64,000 nt of DNA, from the NCBI GenBank assembly GCA_037013685.1, contig CM072919.1, positions 53,831,116 to 53,895,115 on the forward strand, written 5' to 3'. Below, piece after piece: positions 1 through 14,182 of this stretch. This DNA is from Acridotheres tristis. Taxonomy: Eukaryota > Chordata > Aves > Passeriformes > Sturnidae. The position numbers were made by a program, and so were the translations under genes. The notes under the pieces were generated by a model. That model worked only from the letters and a program-made list of their open reading frames with translations. It ran no database searches and was not told the origin of the DNA. Position 1 is the first letter of the stretch. Each line of letters opens with the position of its first letter.

Positions 1-158
1 CACAGGGCTCTGTTGTGATGCAAATAAAGTACAATCCCCAGACACAAAAAAGTCATTAAACCGGAATTAGGAGTTATAAGTAACTGGCAAGCTGAAGGCA
101 AATCTGGGTTAAAAGGAGCGCCAAGGAAAGACCTACAAAGAAAGTGGGAAAGGCTGTT

Positions 159-460
159 TATAAATACACTTCAGCAAACAAACAGGTACGAGGACCGCAA
201 CGCTCTGCAGCTCGCACCGCAGGCTCAGCCGGCTCGGCTCCCACTGCCGGAGCCCTGCACTCCCATCACCTTTCTGCCCCTAAGATGGGCGGACTGTGCC
301 GCCCAGCCCTGCCCAGCACCCGCAGCATTTTAACCATTTTAACCCTGCAGCCCCCGGCTCAGCCCGGCGCCACCCTGGCCAGGGTAATGCCAGCAGCAAG
401 CGCACAAGTCTGTGTGCGACCTGCAGCCACGGCCAGCCGAGCCCCAGCAGCTCCCAGCTG
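159..460 (+). promoter_or_regulatory. TATA box plus small CpG-rich patch, candidate promoter
   Basis: A TATAAATA box lies at 159-166. From about 30 bp downstream the sequence becomes GC- and CpG-rich for about 270 bp, in contrast to its flanks. The arrangement resembles a short promoter firing on the plus strand, but no spliced product or ORF with known similarity follows. It could also be a CpG-rich enhancer. Confidence 0.3.
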
Positions 461-1957
461 CTGACCAAACAGGGTATTGAGCAAACTGGGCAACAGCAAA
501 CACTCACATGCTATTAGGTCAGGAGTTAAAATATCTCAATGACCTGCAGCTTCCACCATGAACAAGGGCTGATAAATGACAGAGCCTTAGGGAATATAAA
601 CTCTGCTACAAAAACCCAATCCAGGCTCTGATGCAATTTCTGTCATTTCCAATAGAAAGCAAGACAAAAGTAAGGAGAGTTTTCCTTCATTTTGGAAAAA
701 AAAATTAAAAATCATGATGTAAAATGAAGTTTTCAAGAAGGCATCAAGGAAGTGGACGGGTCTAACAGAGACTTCCTAGATCAGAGAGAAGCTCAGCATG
801 TCAGTATAGCAGGACAAACACTTCCCCTTTTTTCATGGTAAGCAGCCATGGAGCTAGGAACCTCTTTGCCTGTAACTCCATCTTCAACATCAGCACTAAT
901 CACCTCATCCATCAGCACCATCCAGTTTGAGTCCTGACTGGGCCATCCAAGATGAATTGCAAATCAATCACACAGCACAAGAGCCATCTTTCCACAGTAG
1001 CAAAACATAATTCATATAGGAATAGTCCCAACACAGACTGGGCTATTCCTGACCCAGGATATATGCAGTCCTGTAACAACCAGCTGTAAATTAGCATGTT
1101 AACAGTGAAAGGAAAACAGGAGATCTGTAAAAAGAAAAAAATATATATATAAATTAGCCTAGAAGAGTGTTCACATCTAAGAAAACAGCAGATTCCTGCA
1201 TCAAGCAGGAAGAGCTTAAAAGAGCAAGTACATGCTTTGTACCACAGGCACAGCTGGTTACAGCCCATGGTCAGACCAGAAGGCAGTGAGGGGGCTAATC
1301 CACAGCCCCCTCGACCTAGATGCAAACAAGAGTGCTCACTAAAGCAAGTGTGGCACTTCAAGCATTTGTGCCGTGACCCCTGGCCACTATGTGGTTTATC
1401 CCAGGCTGTATTTGCTGAGAGGAAGAAAAAAATGCAAGTTCTTAGACACTCAGGGACAAGACAAGGTCATGCCAACATTCCTTACCAGAAAAAGTTCTCT
1501 CTGCACACTGCCAAGAAGTAGTATGAATACCTTTTATTAGCTACACAAACTTTCTTTGCAATGCTGAGTCTTGAACCTGGTACCAAGAACAGTCCAGTAT
1601 ATATTTTTAATTTCCAAACTAGAACATTTTGTAAGACTGCAACAGCCTTAAAAGTCATGGCAGTCACCCACTGCTGCTGTGTTACAGTGAGAGGCAGCTG
1701 TGTCTTCCTTCCCCTCCCCTCACTTCCAACGACAAGAAAAGGAATTGCACTACTGGCTCATTACTCCTGCTCCTGCAACAGCCCCATGAGACAAAGTTCA
1801 AAACTAGCAGAAATCTGATGACAGGCTGAAAATGTGAAGCAAAGGACAGTTTCTCAAGAAAAAGTTATACTTGTCAGATTAGACAGAGGAGCCTGAATTC
1901 TGTCAGAGACAGCTCTTTCACTTCTCCCTTTTATTTCTTCCATTTTCTTCTTGGTGA

Positions 1958-1970
1958 CCCCCCCCCCCCC
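1958..1970. repeat. C13 homopolymer
   Basis: Thirteen C in a row, followed by ACCCC. It is a G-run on the minus strand. Confidence 0.95.
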
Positions 1971-4900
1971 ACCCCTTTTCTGTATTGTCTTAGAGACTTT
2001 GATTGAACAGAGCAAGCATTCAGGAGCAGGGTGAAAGAGAAAGAGCAGGCATGACTTGATGGGCACTGAACAAAGTGTGCGCTAGATAGAAAAGTTACAG
2101 GAAATAAAAGGAGTCCGGCAGTGGAGACAGAGGAATAGCAAAAGCATGAGAACAGCCAAGATGCTTCACAGACATGTCTGGGCAAATGTTCAAGGCCACG
2201 AGGTAAAACTACCAGAAGCCAGGAGTTACATTATGGTTCTTTGTACTCCAGTAAAACCTACCCTGAACATCTCCAGGGAGGGATTCATGGGCAACACCAC
2301 AACTTCCACTCAGTAAGTACTCAGAGGTGGAAGAACCAGCTGTGTTAGACATCCATGACTCCCCTAATCCCTCTTAATCAATAGGCAGCTGGTAATCAAC
2401 CTGAGTTAAGATGAGGCAATGGGCACAGATGGGCAATGAACTCACAAGCTTAGTCATGAATGTGGCTCGCCAGCACAGACTAGTTAGAGCTGTGCATTGA
2501 ACATGTTTAACCTCCAGTATCAAAACCAGTATTTCTAGCAGGGATATTTTCAGTCTCTTCATATCTCTGCAATGCAGTCAGAAACTTTCTGGTAAATCTC
2601 AGAATTATTCACCTAATTCTCTAAAACCAGCAGGAAGTTGATTTCAGTTTTTCTGAGAAGACTGTGTTGAAACCCATATTGCCATGAACTGCTTGGGCTA
2701 TCCTGCTCTGGGCATGTGATGTTCTCTGTGGGGCAGGCTGAGCCAGTGGGCAGAAGTACCATTTTCAGGTATTTGACTTGAATTTACCTCTGTATTCAAG
2801 ACAAAACCACCTTGGCCATGGTCAGCCTCTTTCTAGCAAAAGCCAGGATAACATATTGCAGTTAAATCCGTACCTGAAAGCCACCATTGCTTTAATTAGA
2901 TTCAGTCAAATCCAGGTCTTTGCAGTCTAGACATGGTTTAGCAAGTGCTTTTATGTGAGTAATTCGTTGAGAGAGAACACATGTTAAGTTCTATTTGGAG
3001 CTTACCTCAGTTTTGGCAAAAAAATAGCTGAATTTTGACAGGCCAAACACAGCCCAACCTAACTATTCAAGCACTGGTCCAAGGGAAGATTTTACTGACA
3101 AAGGAAGGAAAATGTTCCTCCTTGGGCCTAATGCTTTTCCAAAGTTTAGCCAGCCACAAAAGGCTTTTCCATTCATAGCAAGAGCATTAAACAGGATGAT
3201 TTTGCAACACAGCACAAAAATTAATCTTGAGGCAATAAAGAATAAATACTCCATCCCTTACTCTGGCCCCTCCTGCAGTCTCTGTAATACTCTGGGTTTC
3301 AGACAAAGATCCAGGGGTTAATAGAAAGGAAAGAAAAAAATACATAGGGAGTAACTACTGCTTCTGATCTATAGTACATACACACTGGTCACACACACAT
3401 TTACAGCAACTTTATGCAGGAATGTCAGGGCAGCCTCGTGGCTTGACTATTTCTGCACTGAAATCAAAGTGATGAGATGCTCCATCTCCAACAAGGCCAG
3501 TTTCACTAAGCTTTAATATAAATACAAAATGGCCGTTGGCTGACAGAAAATTTAGTGCTCCTAGATGTGTATAAATACATTATTGCTATTTTTTTATTTC
3601 CTCAAAGAATCTCTGGCTTAACAGTAGTAAGACATGGGAAACAGCCCAGTTTCTGAAGACAAGATTTGCAGGAAAGTGCCTTACATACCCAGCTGGTTCT
3701 TCCACAGGGCAACACCAGCATCACAGGCCAGACAATCCTCCTCCTTGCAACAGACTATCTCAGCACAGATGAAAGATTAGCTGTAACTGGACATTGTGGT
3801 AAAAGAATATTAGGCAGTTTAATTAACAGCTGTATTTGAATGAACCAGTATGCATAAAGCAACCCATAAATTGTCTCATTTTCACTCAGACTTGAAGACT
3901 GTTACTTTCTGAAACACAGTACTGAGACACCCCTGGCTCACTTTTGTGATGCAAATTAGCAAGTTGCTTGGAGGAAAAGGTGGGGAGGAAAAGTCTTCTA
4001 ACTGAAATTACAATGAAACTTCCTCCCTACAATGGTCACAGACACCAGCTCCAGTGGTGTATCCTCCAGGACCCCAACATTCTCCTTCAAGCCATGCACA
4101 GCCAAACCTCTGGTCCGTGACTGCACACTCCTCACTGCTGCATCCATCTGCCATCTCACTCACTTGCAGTGCCCAAACAGACCTTGAACCACCCAGAACA
4201 GCTACCAAGCATGTTAAACTGGGGGACATAAACTGCTGCTCTTCCATGAAGATGTAGCTACAAGACAACTTTTTGCCCAAGCAGTAACAGCCTGCAAAGC
4301 AAAACACCATCCCAAATGAAATGTGGCTCAGGAATGTGAGCTATGTGGGCAGGGGGGCTCTGATGGATAAAAAGGGAGGACAGGAGCAGGCAGGCTGCTT
4401 TCACAACAGTGGTTTCCTCGCCAGAGCAGAGGACCAGCTTAGCTGCCTCCCTCATCCCGCTGTGTGCACGAAGAGCTCGGGAATGTGAACAATGTGGACT
4501 AGGAGCCAGGGGGCTTTGCTGCCCGGGAGAGAGGGGTGGGAGGGGGTACCAGGGGAACAACACAAGAAGACCAAGAGGCAGCTGGGGTTGCTGAGGAGCT
4601 GTAGGGCTCCTTTTAGGGGGAGGGACGATCTGTGGAAGGGTCAAAAGGCTCAACTGCAGCCTGCAAACCAACAAAGGTCTCTTCCTGTCCCAGTCACCCT
4701 GTGCTTGTGGAAACAAAACTTCAAATGTAGCTCTGCAATAAAACTGTCATTAATCTCCACCAGCTAAAACAAACTGCAGGCCCTCCTGTACTTTTGGCTA
4801 GTTGCTGGCATGAAAAATATACCAGCATTAAGACTACTAAGTCCATGCACTTAACACTTCCCGAGCCAGAAATTTAATATTCAGCTGAACTTGCACAGAC

Positions 4901-7900
4901 CTTCCCTCCCCCAGGCTAACAAAGATGGAATTGCTACAGGTAACAACAGCCCTGAAACTCTCTCAAGTATGCTTCAGCCAAAACCAACAACAATGTGAAC
5001 AATATTCTGTCAACTTCTATCAATTTAAAGATTCTTGAAGAACTCCGTTTTATTTCTACCACCTTTTCTTGATCCTCACATCCCAGTCCAACCACTAAGT
5101 GATGGAGCACTGCCTATCTGTCTGGAGCAGCAGCCTCCCAGGAGGTGCACCTCCCACTCCGGCTGGAGCCTGGGTGAGCACCCATCTCCTTAGCACGCCT
5201 ACCGCACAACTCGTGACAGTCATGATGTGTGCATGGATACAAAGAGAGGTTTGTTTTCCTTAAATTTCCTCACCGAGGAGGCTCCCGGCAGACATTAGTA
5301 TTTTCGTCGATGTGATCCTGCAACATTGCTTAAAAACCTGACAGTGGGCACAAGCAGCAGTAGTGATGGGATGAGAAACTGCATTAAAAACACAAAGGAG
5401 ACAAAGACCCAGTGCTAAATCACAGATGGGATCTGTGGCAACTTCCACTACACACATCGGAACCCTTGCCTACTTAAAAAAAAAATAACAAACACCCCCT
5501 CCCCCCCCATGCATAAAGCAGCTGGTAACACCACAAGAACAAAGAAAGAAGCATACATCAAGTTTGCCAGCCCAGTTAAATGATGCTGACAAGATACATA
5601 AACTGCAGCTAATCATGCCTACATCATTTCCAGCACCTCTTTGTTTCAGAGGGATTTCACCTTGGTCTTGCAGATGATGATATCTCATCTTCAAATGTTA
5701 CTGACTTGTCAGGCACAGAAAGCTGCCTGAGCAGGCTTCTGCTAAAATGTGAGTTGAGAAAATGGTCAGTGATGCCAGAGTAAGACTAGCATTCATCTGA
5801 GAAAAGAAAACCCTTCAAGAGCTCATCATCAGGGGCAAAAAAAAGCAGCAGCTTGAAAGTTTAAGAATAAGTTCAGCCCCACATATCAGGAAGGAATGGA
5901 ACTTAAGCTAAAAATCTCTTCTTGTATTGCATTTTCTAAGTCTTAAGATTAGTCTGGGAAAAAGACTATTGTTTAAAAAGTGAAGTTATTAATTGAAAAA
6001 TGTGAAGTGTGGTTTTAAAAAAAACCACCATAAAGCAGCTTAATTCTAATCATGTTCCTGTAAATCCAGACTGAGCACCTGAAAAGAGCCAGATGACTTT
6101 CAGTGCCTTAAAAAAATGGAAAGAAAAAAACAAAACCTGTCTCCCCTGCTCAGGAACTCAAGCATTTTACAGCTTGGTTTAGAGCTTCCCCCCTCTCTCT
6201 TTTTTGATTTGTTTGTGCAAAACTAGGTATTACAAACAGTTTAGAGCAACTTCAAAACTTACTTTTCTATTAAGTTCATTGTGAAGCAGTTTCAGAACTG
6301 AGTAGTGACAACTGCTTTTCATTCAGCAAGCCCATTTTCTGTTGCTAGACTCTACAAGACAAAGTGCTACTGCCAGACAGAGAGCTGGAAAATACAGAGC
6401 AGCAAGCGAAGGGCTCTGAAAAATCACAGGAGGCTATAGAAATTCTGCTTCAATATAGCTGTAAAGTCCCACCTTGGCTAAGCTGCATGATATTCCATAA
6501 CACTCAGATCAAGTTTTGACAACAGTTCTCTGCTTTGTTAGGATCTCTCCAGCCATTCTGCACCCATCTTTTACTTCTGCTCTCTTGTGCACTTAAACGA
6601 CACAGAACAAAAAAACTAAGCCTGGCCTGCCAAATTACTTCTGCTTCCTGTCCCTGTTTGCCCCAGAAACCCAATTACAAAGTTAACTCATGCTAATGGA
6701 GCCTGAAGGGACGTGCACTCACACTCAGCTGCATGACAGGTCGCAATGAATGAACAGCCTGATTTTCACCCTGGTTTGGTATCTGAAATTTAAACAATGC
6801 ACACTGAAGTTATCTATTGCAGAGTAGTAGATACATCTGGGTGTATCTGTGGCTAATTGGAGTGAAAAGTCAGATTCCAACATATGAGTCATTACCCACT
6901 AAAGCCCGCTCCTTAAAAACAAAACAAACAAACAACCCCCCCCCCCAGTAGGATTAACTCCTTTTAGAAACACCAGTTTCTACCCTGAAGAAAGATTCAG
7001 CTAAACTAAACATCTCTTCGTAGGTTTTTTGCTGGGTCTATTGAGGTAGATACACCCTGGGTGGGGGGTGGGAAACAAACCTCTGTTCTTGTGCAGCCCT
7101 CCAAAAACTGAACTACAGCGGGAAGTAGATCATGTCTTAATGTATCAGTGTACTAACACTGCAAAGGATACTGAAGAATCGAAACAGTACAACCTGTTTA
7201 CTAACAGGTGTGTTAATAACAAAGCACTGGTCAGAAAATAGCCACAATCTTAAATTGCGTTTGCCAAGCTGCAAAACTGAGAAGACCTATCAACTCTCAT
7301 TCTGATTTCTTTTCTGTTAGAGGTCTGGAAACTGGAAGAAAAATTCTACAATATTGTTTCCTTTAATAACTATTCATGAGTCAAGTGCCCGTGCTTTTGT
7401 CTCACGATAAGTATCTTGATTGTCCTCTGTTACTTTTTATATTCTAATTTTAAAACACTCAGAAGTGTCTACACAAATAGAAAGGCTCCCTAGTCTAAAT
7501 CTAAATATTACTTTCCCGAATCACTGCCCTTATTGGCACATTCCCTCTGGAGAAACACTGAAGAGCCACATAAAACACTTCATTTCGCTATCCGAACTAG
7601 ATTAGTTTGGTATAATTCTCGGAGATCCTCTGCATCGCGATATGCTGAGACAGAGACGAAAAGAGCATGTTTCGCAGAGAGTTCATTATTGTCTGAGGTC
7701 CTTGGGGGGCTTTTTGGCACAACTGTTCCAAAATAGTTCAAGAATGAGCACCAGCCTTCTCTCATTTAGCTGCTCATGAAGTGAATGAAAACAGTGTGAT
7801 GGAAACCCCACCATGCACAGCCATGTTTATGCACCTAAACAAACACATTCAACCTCTGACACTGTCTCACTTCAGAGCAGACTTACAGCCGTTAACTGGG

Positions 7901-7913
7901 AAAGCAGTTGTGG

Positions 7914-7946
7914 TTAATAATAATAATAATAAATAATAATAATAAA
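7914..7946. repeat. (AAT)n microsatellite
   Basis: About ten AAT/TAA units with one interruption (AATAAATAAT). Confidence 0.9.
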
Positions 7947-10900
7947 GGATCGGAATAGCTCGGAGAAGATAATTGATTTAAACTAAACTCTTCATCTTTG
8001 AGACTAACAGGCTGCAGGCTGGTAGCATGATGAGTAGAAAATGCAAGGCAAGGAGCTCTCCCAGCCCCACCCACAAAGCTTTGATGATCAGCACTTCTGA
8101 TCATCATCAGCCGAAAGATTTCTAATGGACCAAAGTTTAAAACACATCACATGGATTTCCAACTGTTCACAGGCTCGGGAGGCAATCACAGCACCGTGGT
8201 TTCATGCCTATTAATTTAAAACACATCCCGGTACTACCGCTGAGGCTTCCCACCCTCTCATGCTATGTTGGCACAGCCCGTGGGACACTGTGCACACATC
8301 AAATAGCGGGGGGTGAGGGAAGGACGTACTCTGGCACGTTTGTTTCCAAACAGATCACTGTTCCAATCTGTTTAATCCCACAGCCACATTAATATTAACA
8401 CCAACAGAAAGAAGGTGTCAGCAAAAGTGTAAGAAAAGAGCTCGCTGCTTTCAGCCAGGCACAGGTTTTACAGCCCACCTGCAGCCCCTGTAAAGCCCCC
8501 GTGGCACAGGCAGAGTCAGCAGGAAAGAGCCAGGAGGTGTGGAGATTGGTATGGGTGCTGAATAAAACAAACATTTCTGGCGCCACTCGGCAATTCATGG
8601 TGCAAAATTACCTGAGTCAATCTGGGCAGCATCCTCCCCCTCAATAATGACATTGCAGAATTGGGTAGGGATCAGAAATACTTACAAATCATGAAAGAAG
8701 CTTCAAAAAGACAGTTCAATCTTTAACAGACCAAATGACATTATTTGGAAGGGGCTGGTGGATTACATAAAATAAGGAACGGTGCATAAAAGCTAAATCA
8801 GTGTTTGTCCTTATGTCAAGAACTGTCGATCAAGCCATACAATCAGGAGGCTGAAATGTGTGCACACGTGCTACAGAACTCATCATCGGGTGCACAGCAG
8901 CTACAAAGGCTATCAACTCAGTGAGACCAAGAGAAGGACTTGTGTGGATTTGGAAGGATTTGTGTGGTATCAGCCCTATCTGGAGCTAAACTGAGGAATA
9001 CTACCTGAAGTAGGAAAAAAGTAGGAAAGAAAGGTCCAGGGACTTAGGGTTTAAAAGTCAATGTTACCTAATTACAGACTCATACAAGACATACAGGATT
9101 GATTAGCCCTCATCAGTCTTAGGCATATGAGTACCTCACATTTGATAAAAATCTCGTACAGAAACCTCTCAACCCAAAGCAGCCTTACTAAGGCTAGTGC
9201 CTTGTCCAATAACCAACATTTTGACTGTTTGCATGTTCCTGGAAACCTCAGCACCAGTGTAACCCACTCCTGCCACGGCACTACTGTTTAATGTAAATGC
9301 ACTCGACTCTTTGGGCCCAGAAGGTGGTAGACCAGTAAAAAAATAAGGTCCCTGGGAGCAGGAAAGGGTACCTCTGGATAGCAAAGAACTCAATAGTAAA
9401 TCCTTCCGAATTTCTGCAACTTAGGGCATCTCCAGGCAGGAAGGACATCCTCAACTTCAGAGCACTAGCACAGGATGAAACAGGCCTAATATATCACCAG
9501 GCCAGCACAAACCACCAATCCGTCCCCTAAGTGTGGTGGCACAAACATCTGTCCAAGGAACCCGGTGAGGTGCCCCCACTGCCCTCCTGGACACAACTAC
9601 CTGCAAACACCACAGAAAGCTGTCTGTAGCTCACGGCATACACAGCTGCAGAGAAGATGGAAAAACAGACTTATTACACATGTAGGAGACTTCTCTCACT
9701 GACACCTCTTTGTCTTGAGCTCTGTGTGTCACACAGCAACATCCCAGTGCTCCAGGATTGCAGAGACACCTCTGTCTGTGTGAGGAATGGAACACAGGCA
9801 CCATCCCCGAGCCCCAGGCAAGGTGGGACACCCCCAGTGCCCAACATCCTCCCACCACCACCTTCCCCAGAACATTTTCTGGAGATGCCTTGTTTTAGGG
9901 AAAGGTAGTTACAACCCCCAACCCGTCAGGGCAGGTATCAGAGTCTACTTTTGGCTCCTGTGTGCAACAGTGAGCCCATACACCTGAAAAGTATGTGAAC
10001 AGCAGTCAAGCTTTTGAAAAGACCAGACTCAGTTCGACGATGCTTATCCACAATTAAGTTCCAACTGATCTTGTCAGACTCCTCTGTCTTCAGTCTACTC
10101 ACATCTCTAAAGAATTAAAGGGACATTGAAAACATGCATTCATGACGCATGTTTAATTGTCAGCTATCCTGCTCTAATTAGAAATCAGAAACACATTTTT
10201 GAACTCAGAAAGACACAAAAAATTGGCATTAACTGACAAGGGAAGCCTGTGGGAGTGCTTTAAGTCCAACAGGATGCCGCCTTCTAAGTTATGTGTTAGC
10301 CAAACTAGTCATTGAGCTTAATACAGGGTTAAGAGCCCAGAGCCTGTGACAGCCCAAAAGAGAGATCAGATGCTCTTGCCACCCTTCCTGACAAATTCTT
10401 CTCATTACTGTCAAAGCTCAGAAAGCATTTCCCGTATTCACTACAGCACATTACAAACTATTTTCTTTTTTCCTCATCATGGACAAGTACACCCTTAATG
10501 GTGAAAAAGTGACTATCACCACATACATCTTTTTGCTATCCGGAGTTTGCCAGGGAACCTTTGGCGAAGTACAAATATAAACATGGCCTGAATCATTATT
10601 CAAATTTAACCACAAGTCTCAACACTAGTGTCATGACTGCAGATACAGTTTCCCAAGTAAGATACACAGCAGAATTCAGAATTAGACAACATGCTAGATA
10701 GACCTTACAAGTATAATTCACAATACAACACTGCTAGGAAAATATATAAACTGAAAAAAAAAATTATGCCAATTTTAAATTCCTGACATGTATTTATTTC
10801 TCTTCAGGTACCAGTCTTTTGATAGCTAGCAACAGTCATAATTTGTATGTTATTTTCCTTCAATATATAGCCTCTATAATGGGAGCAAGAGACAACTGTG

Positions 10901-13900
10901 GAATGTCAGAGTTGACAAGCCTAAGTAGTTTCCCTTGAGATGCCTAAATGCCTTTTTACAGCACTGCCAATTATTCAACCGTGCAAGCAGATACTATTAA
11001 GATACTTAAAATGAATCATTTCCCACTAGACTCAAATACATTATAAACCTCATCATAAATATCAATCTCTAGTCAAGATGAACTTATTTAATAATGTTCG
11101 TAAGTACTTTTATTTTAAAAAGGCTTGTGAAATATGATTATATACATAAGGTTGATAAAAATGCAATGTGATTTTTAGGTATTTTTATGTAGTTAAAAAA
11201 AAAGACTTCTCAAATAAATTCTGTAAAAAATTACAACTGGCATTTCAAATCATCTATAAATTACATCTTTAAGAAGTTAGGTGGAATCAATTTTTGGGAA
11301 GCAGTTCATTGCTGCTTCTTGTTGCAATTCCACATGAACTCCTCCTCATCATTGCAACATGAAAACCTAGTCATCAGATTAACACTTGTCATCTCGACAC
11401 AATCCATAATAATTTTAGATAAAGTTCATGCTTGTGCACATAGATACACACAAGCTTTCAAGCCACTTTCCAAGTTCTGTGTTTCTTCCCTTTCTAAATA
11501 AAGCGCAGAGGACAATTTGGATGGATAAACAGTACAAGCAATGACGCCTGAACACCTCCTTTGGCCCATTAGTCAATTCCATTAGCTAAATGAGTAGGGA
11601 AAAAACCCTTCTCCATGACCTACCACTTCAACAGGTGCTGACACCACAAGAAAATCTGCAACTCTCCTCAGTTAACAACTGATGCTTTAGCAACTAAAAG
11701 CATGATCAGATGCCCATTCCTGACAGTTCTTCGCAGCTCTGCATCATTTGCAAAATTGACTCTTCATTTGGACGTTTTCATTTCACTTTCAGCATCTATT
11801 ATTTAGACATGCAGCACACTGCAGAAATTGAGACGACAAGCTGTACCAGAAGCTTGCAAACCTGAGAAAATTGCCAGAGTGAGAAAAGACAAGTACTGAA
11901 GGGGAGCTACTGGACCAGCTCATCTCAAAATGAAATTATTTGTGCTACAAGAAATACCTCCATCGCTGGCTCTCCCAAGGAGGTGGGATTTTTAAAGACA
12001 CACTGAACTGACACCTAAACACCAGTTCACATTCAGTTTTCAATCAATGGAGGAAGCTTTCTCCAGTGAAATTTTAAAGTAAAGCCCAATCTTAAAAGAA
12101 AGCAGGCATGCACAAATTTAAAAACTAAGACACTAAGGACTCCCATATAGGCTGGAGTCACTAAAATACACTTTATAATATGAATTTCCTTCTAGTTACA
12201 TCGTTAGCAATACAAAGGGGCAAACCACGCTGTGATGCCAGACAAATGAAACAGGGTCAAATGTAACACCTAATTCCATTAAACACAGGTCAGCAAAGCT
12301 ACAGATTTTGAGGCACACAAGAGCCCTGCCCTGTCCTTCAGCCCAAGCTGCACTCTGCCACAACCTGGGGTTGTGCTGCTCTGCCCCTGGCGCTGGTGTG
12401 ACCCACACTCAGCATTGTATGGAATGCAACAAGCTTCCACAGCCCATCCCATGTGGGGCACGAAGGGTCCCACACCTTCAGGCACCAGAGCTGCAACCTC
12501 GCTCAAAACCAGCGGAGGAAAGACACGGGCTGTCCCGTCATATGACAATATCTCATCTCCTGTTGAGGAGGCAGTTTTAGGGTGGGATCCCATTTCACCT
12601 AGTCACTAATATCTGGCAGATATTCCCAGACAGAAGAGAGACAAGACTTCAAAGATTCTGCTTGCAGCAGGAATGGGTGCAGCCCTACTCCTGTCAGGCA
12701 GCACCACTGCACCATACCAGCACCCACTCCCTTTAGAAAATTGACCCTGGACTCGAAGATCCAAGCAGCACTTCTAAGGACTTGAAACAGCATCTGAACA
12801 AAAATGTCAGGGCTTTCTCTACACATCATGAACACTTATTAAATTAGTTTGGCCTTTCTAAAATTCACCTGAACCTGATCAGCCTCCTCTCACCTTTCTC
12901 ATATTTTCCTTCCTTCACAACAGGTTCGTCTGCAACCTTTAATAAGACCCAGTCACTCTGACAGAAGGGGTAAAATAAAAGGGTAGGATAGAGCCGATAT
13001 GTTTAGTCAGCAAATTGTCATGGTATCTCTTATGGCTTGCCAAAATACAAGGTTGTCAATTATGCTACTGAACTGCCAAACGGGCTTTGCTGCTACTTAA
13101 ATGTTTGAGAGCTTTGATTTAACAAAAAGCACGATATGCCTGACCCTAACATCGATACAAGAAAAGTTAAAGTCGGCTTGGTCTTATGTGTTACTCGGAG
13201 ACAAAGCAGTCACAAGAAAGTCACGATCATTACTGAGACTTGTAATTACGTCTGAATCAGTTTTTACAAGCAAATGTGCGTCAAGTTATTGGGTCCCACA
13301 ACGTTGTTTCAGAAAAATTGAGGCTGTTTTCAAACACTTCAGGACGGCTTTAAGAGTTTGTGAGTTGGGGCTTTTTGTTTGTTTGTTTTTGAGATTCGTG
13401 AAGAGCAGCCAGAGTAAAGGCACTTTCGTGTACTGAGCATCAAAGCCCAAGACCCTCCCCTTGTCCCATCCCCCTACCCAAAAAAGATTCTCCACCCTTT
13501 AGAAGTGCAGGCTCAGAAGTTAGTGACGTTCCCTTGAAACAAAGTACCAGTGAGCCCTGCTCTCACATGTGAGCCATTCCACCCCTTCCTCTCCCCTGCC
13601 CAGGTGCTTCCCCCAGGGCCGGGGGGTGACCCCGACGGGCAGGGAGCGGGGCAGGGGCGCCCCGAGAGCGGCCATGCACGGGATTCGCGCGTTTGCCATA
13701 ATCCAGCATTTTCCCTCAAAACGGGGAGGGGGATCAACAACTCCTCGCGGCACGCTCGCAGACCGGTCCGCCGGGACCGCCGCCTTCCTGCCAGCGGGCA
13801 GCGCTCCCCGCTCCCGACAGACCCAGGAGCTCCCGGGGCCGGGGGAACTGCGCTGCTCCTCTCCACGAGAGCGGCGGCAGCAGCTTCTCCGCCGCTGCGC

Positions 13901-13958
13901 TCGCCCCTCGCCCGAGAGCCCACGTCCAGCCCCATCCCGTCCCATCGCATCCCCCGCC

Positions 13959-13964
13959 GCTCAC
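13959..13964 (-). other. Splice donor of predicted first exon (GTGAGC)
   Basis: On the minus strand the exon end CGGAGCCCGGAG is followed by GTGAGC, a near-consensus donor inside the CpG island. The exon would end at 13,965. Whether it is coding or 5' UTR cannot be told; an ATG lies 15 bases before the junction (MRSPE). Confidence 0.5.
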
Positions 13965-14182
13965 CTCCGGGCTCCGCATCCCGGCGAGGAGCTGGGGGGG
14001 GGTTCCCGTGACCCCGCACAACTTCAGCCCCCCCCGCCTCCCGCCCGCCGCGCTGCGACTCCGCGGAGCGCTCCGGCTCCGCTTTGTACCCGCGGCGGCC
14101 GCACTGCGGCTGCGCGCTGCCCAAAACCAACACGGCGCCTCGGGCCGCCTGCCCGCCCGGGGCCCAGCGCTGCGGCTGCCTG

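Larger units (their letters stand above)
1..13500. other. Noncoding, presumed first intron of KANK1
   Basis: No ORF here has family resemblance, and none shows exon-like conservation or phase-compatible splice sites that I can defend. The sequence is AT-rich with simple runs: poly-C at 1,958-1,970 and near 6,937-6,947, TA at about 1,141-1,152, and AAT at 7,914-7,946. Features called separately are the CpG-rich patch at 159-460, a CpG cluster near 7,575-7,720 and a hairpin at 8,082-8,106. Its place as an intron follows from the promoter call above and is inference. Confidence 0.5.

Noticed and set aside
4008..4767. Overlapping ORFs on both strands at 4.0-4.8 kb (up to 152 residues)
   Set aside because: No domain, low complexity and no splice-compatible conservation; most likely chance in a locally GC-richer stretch.
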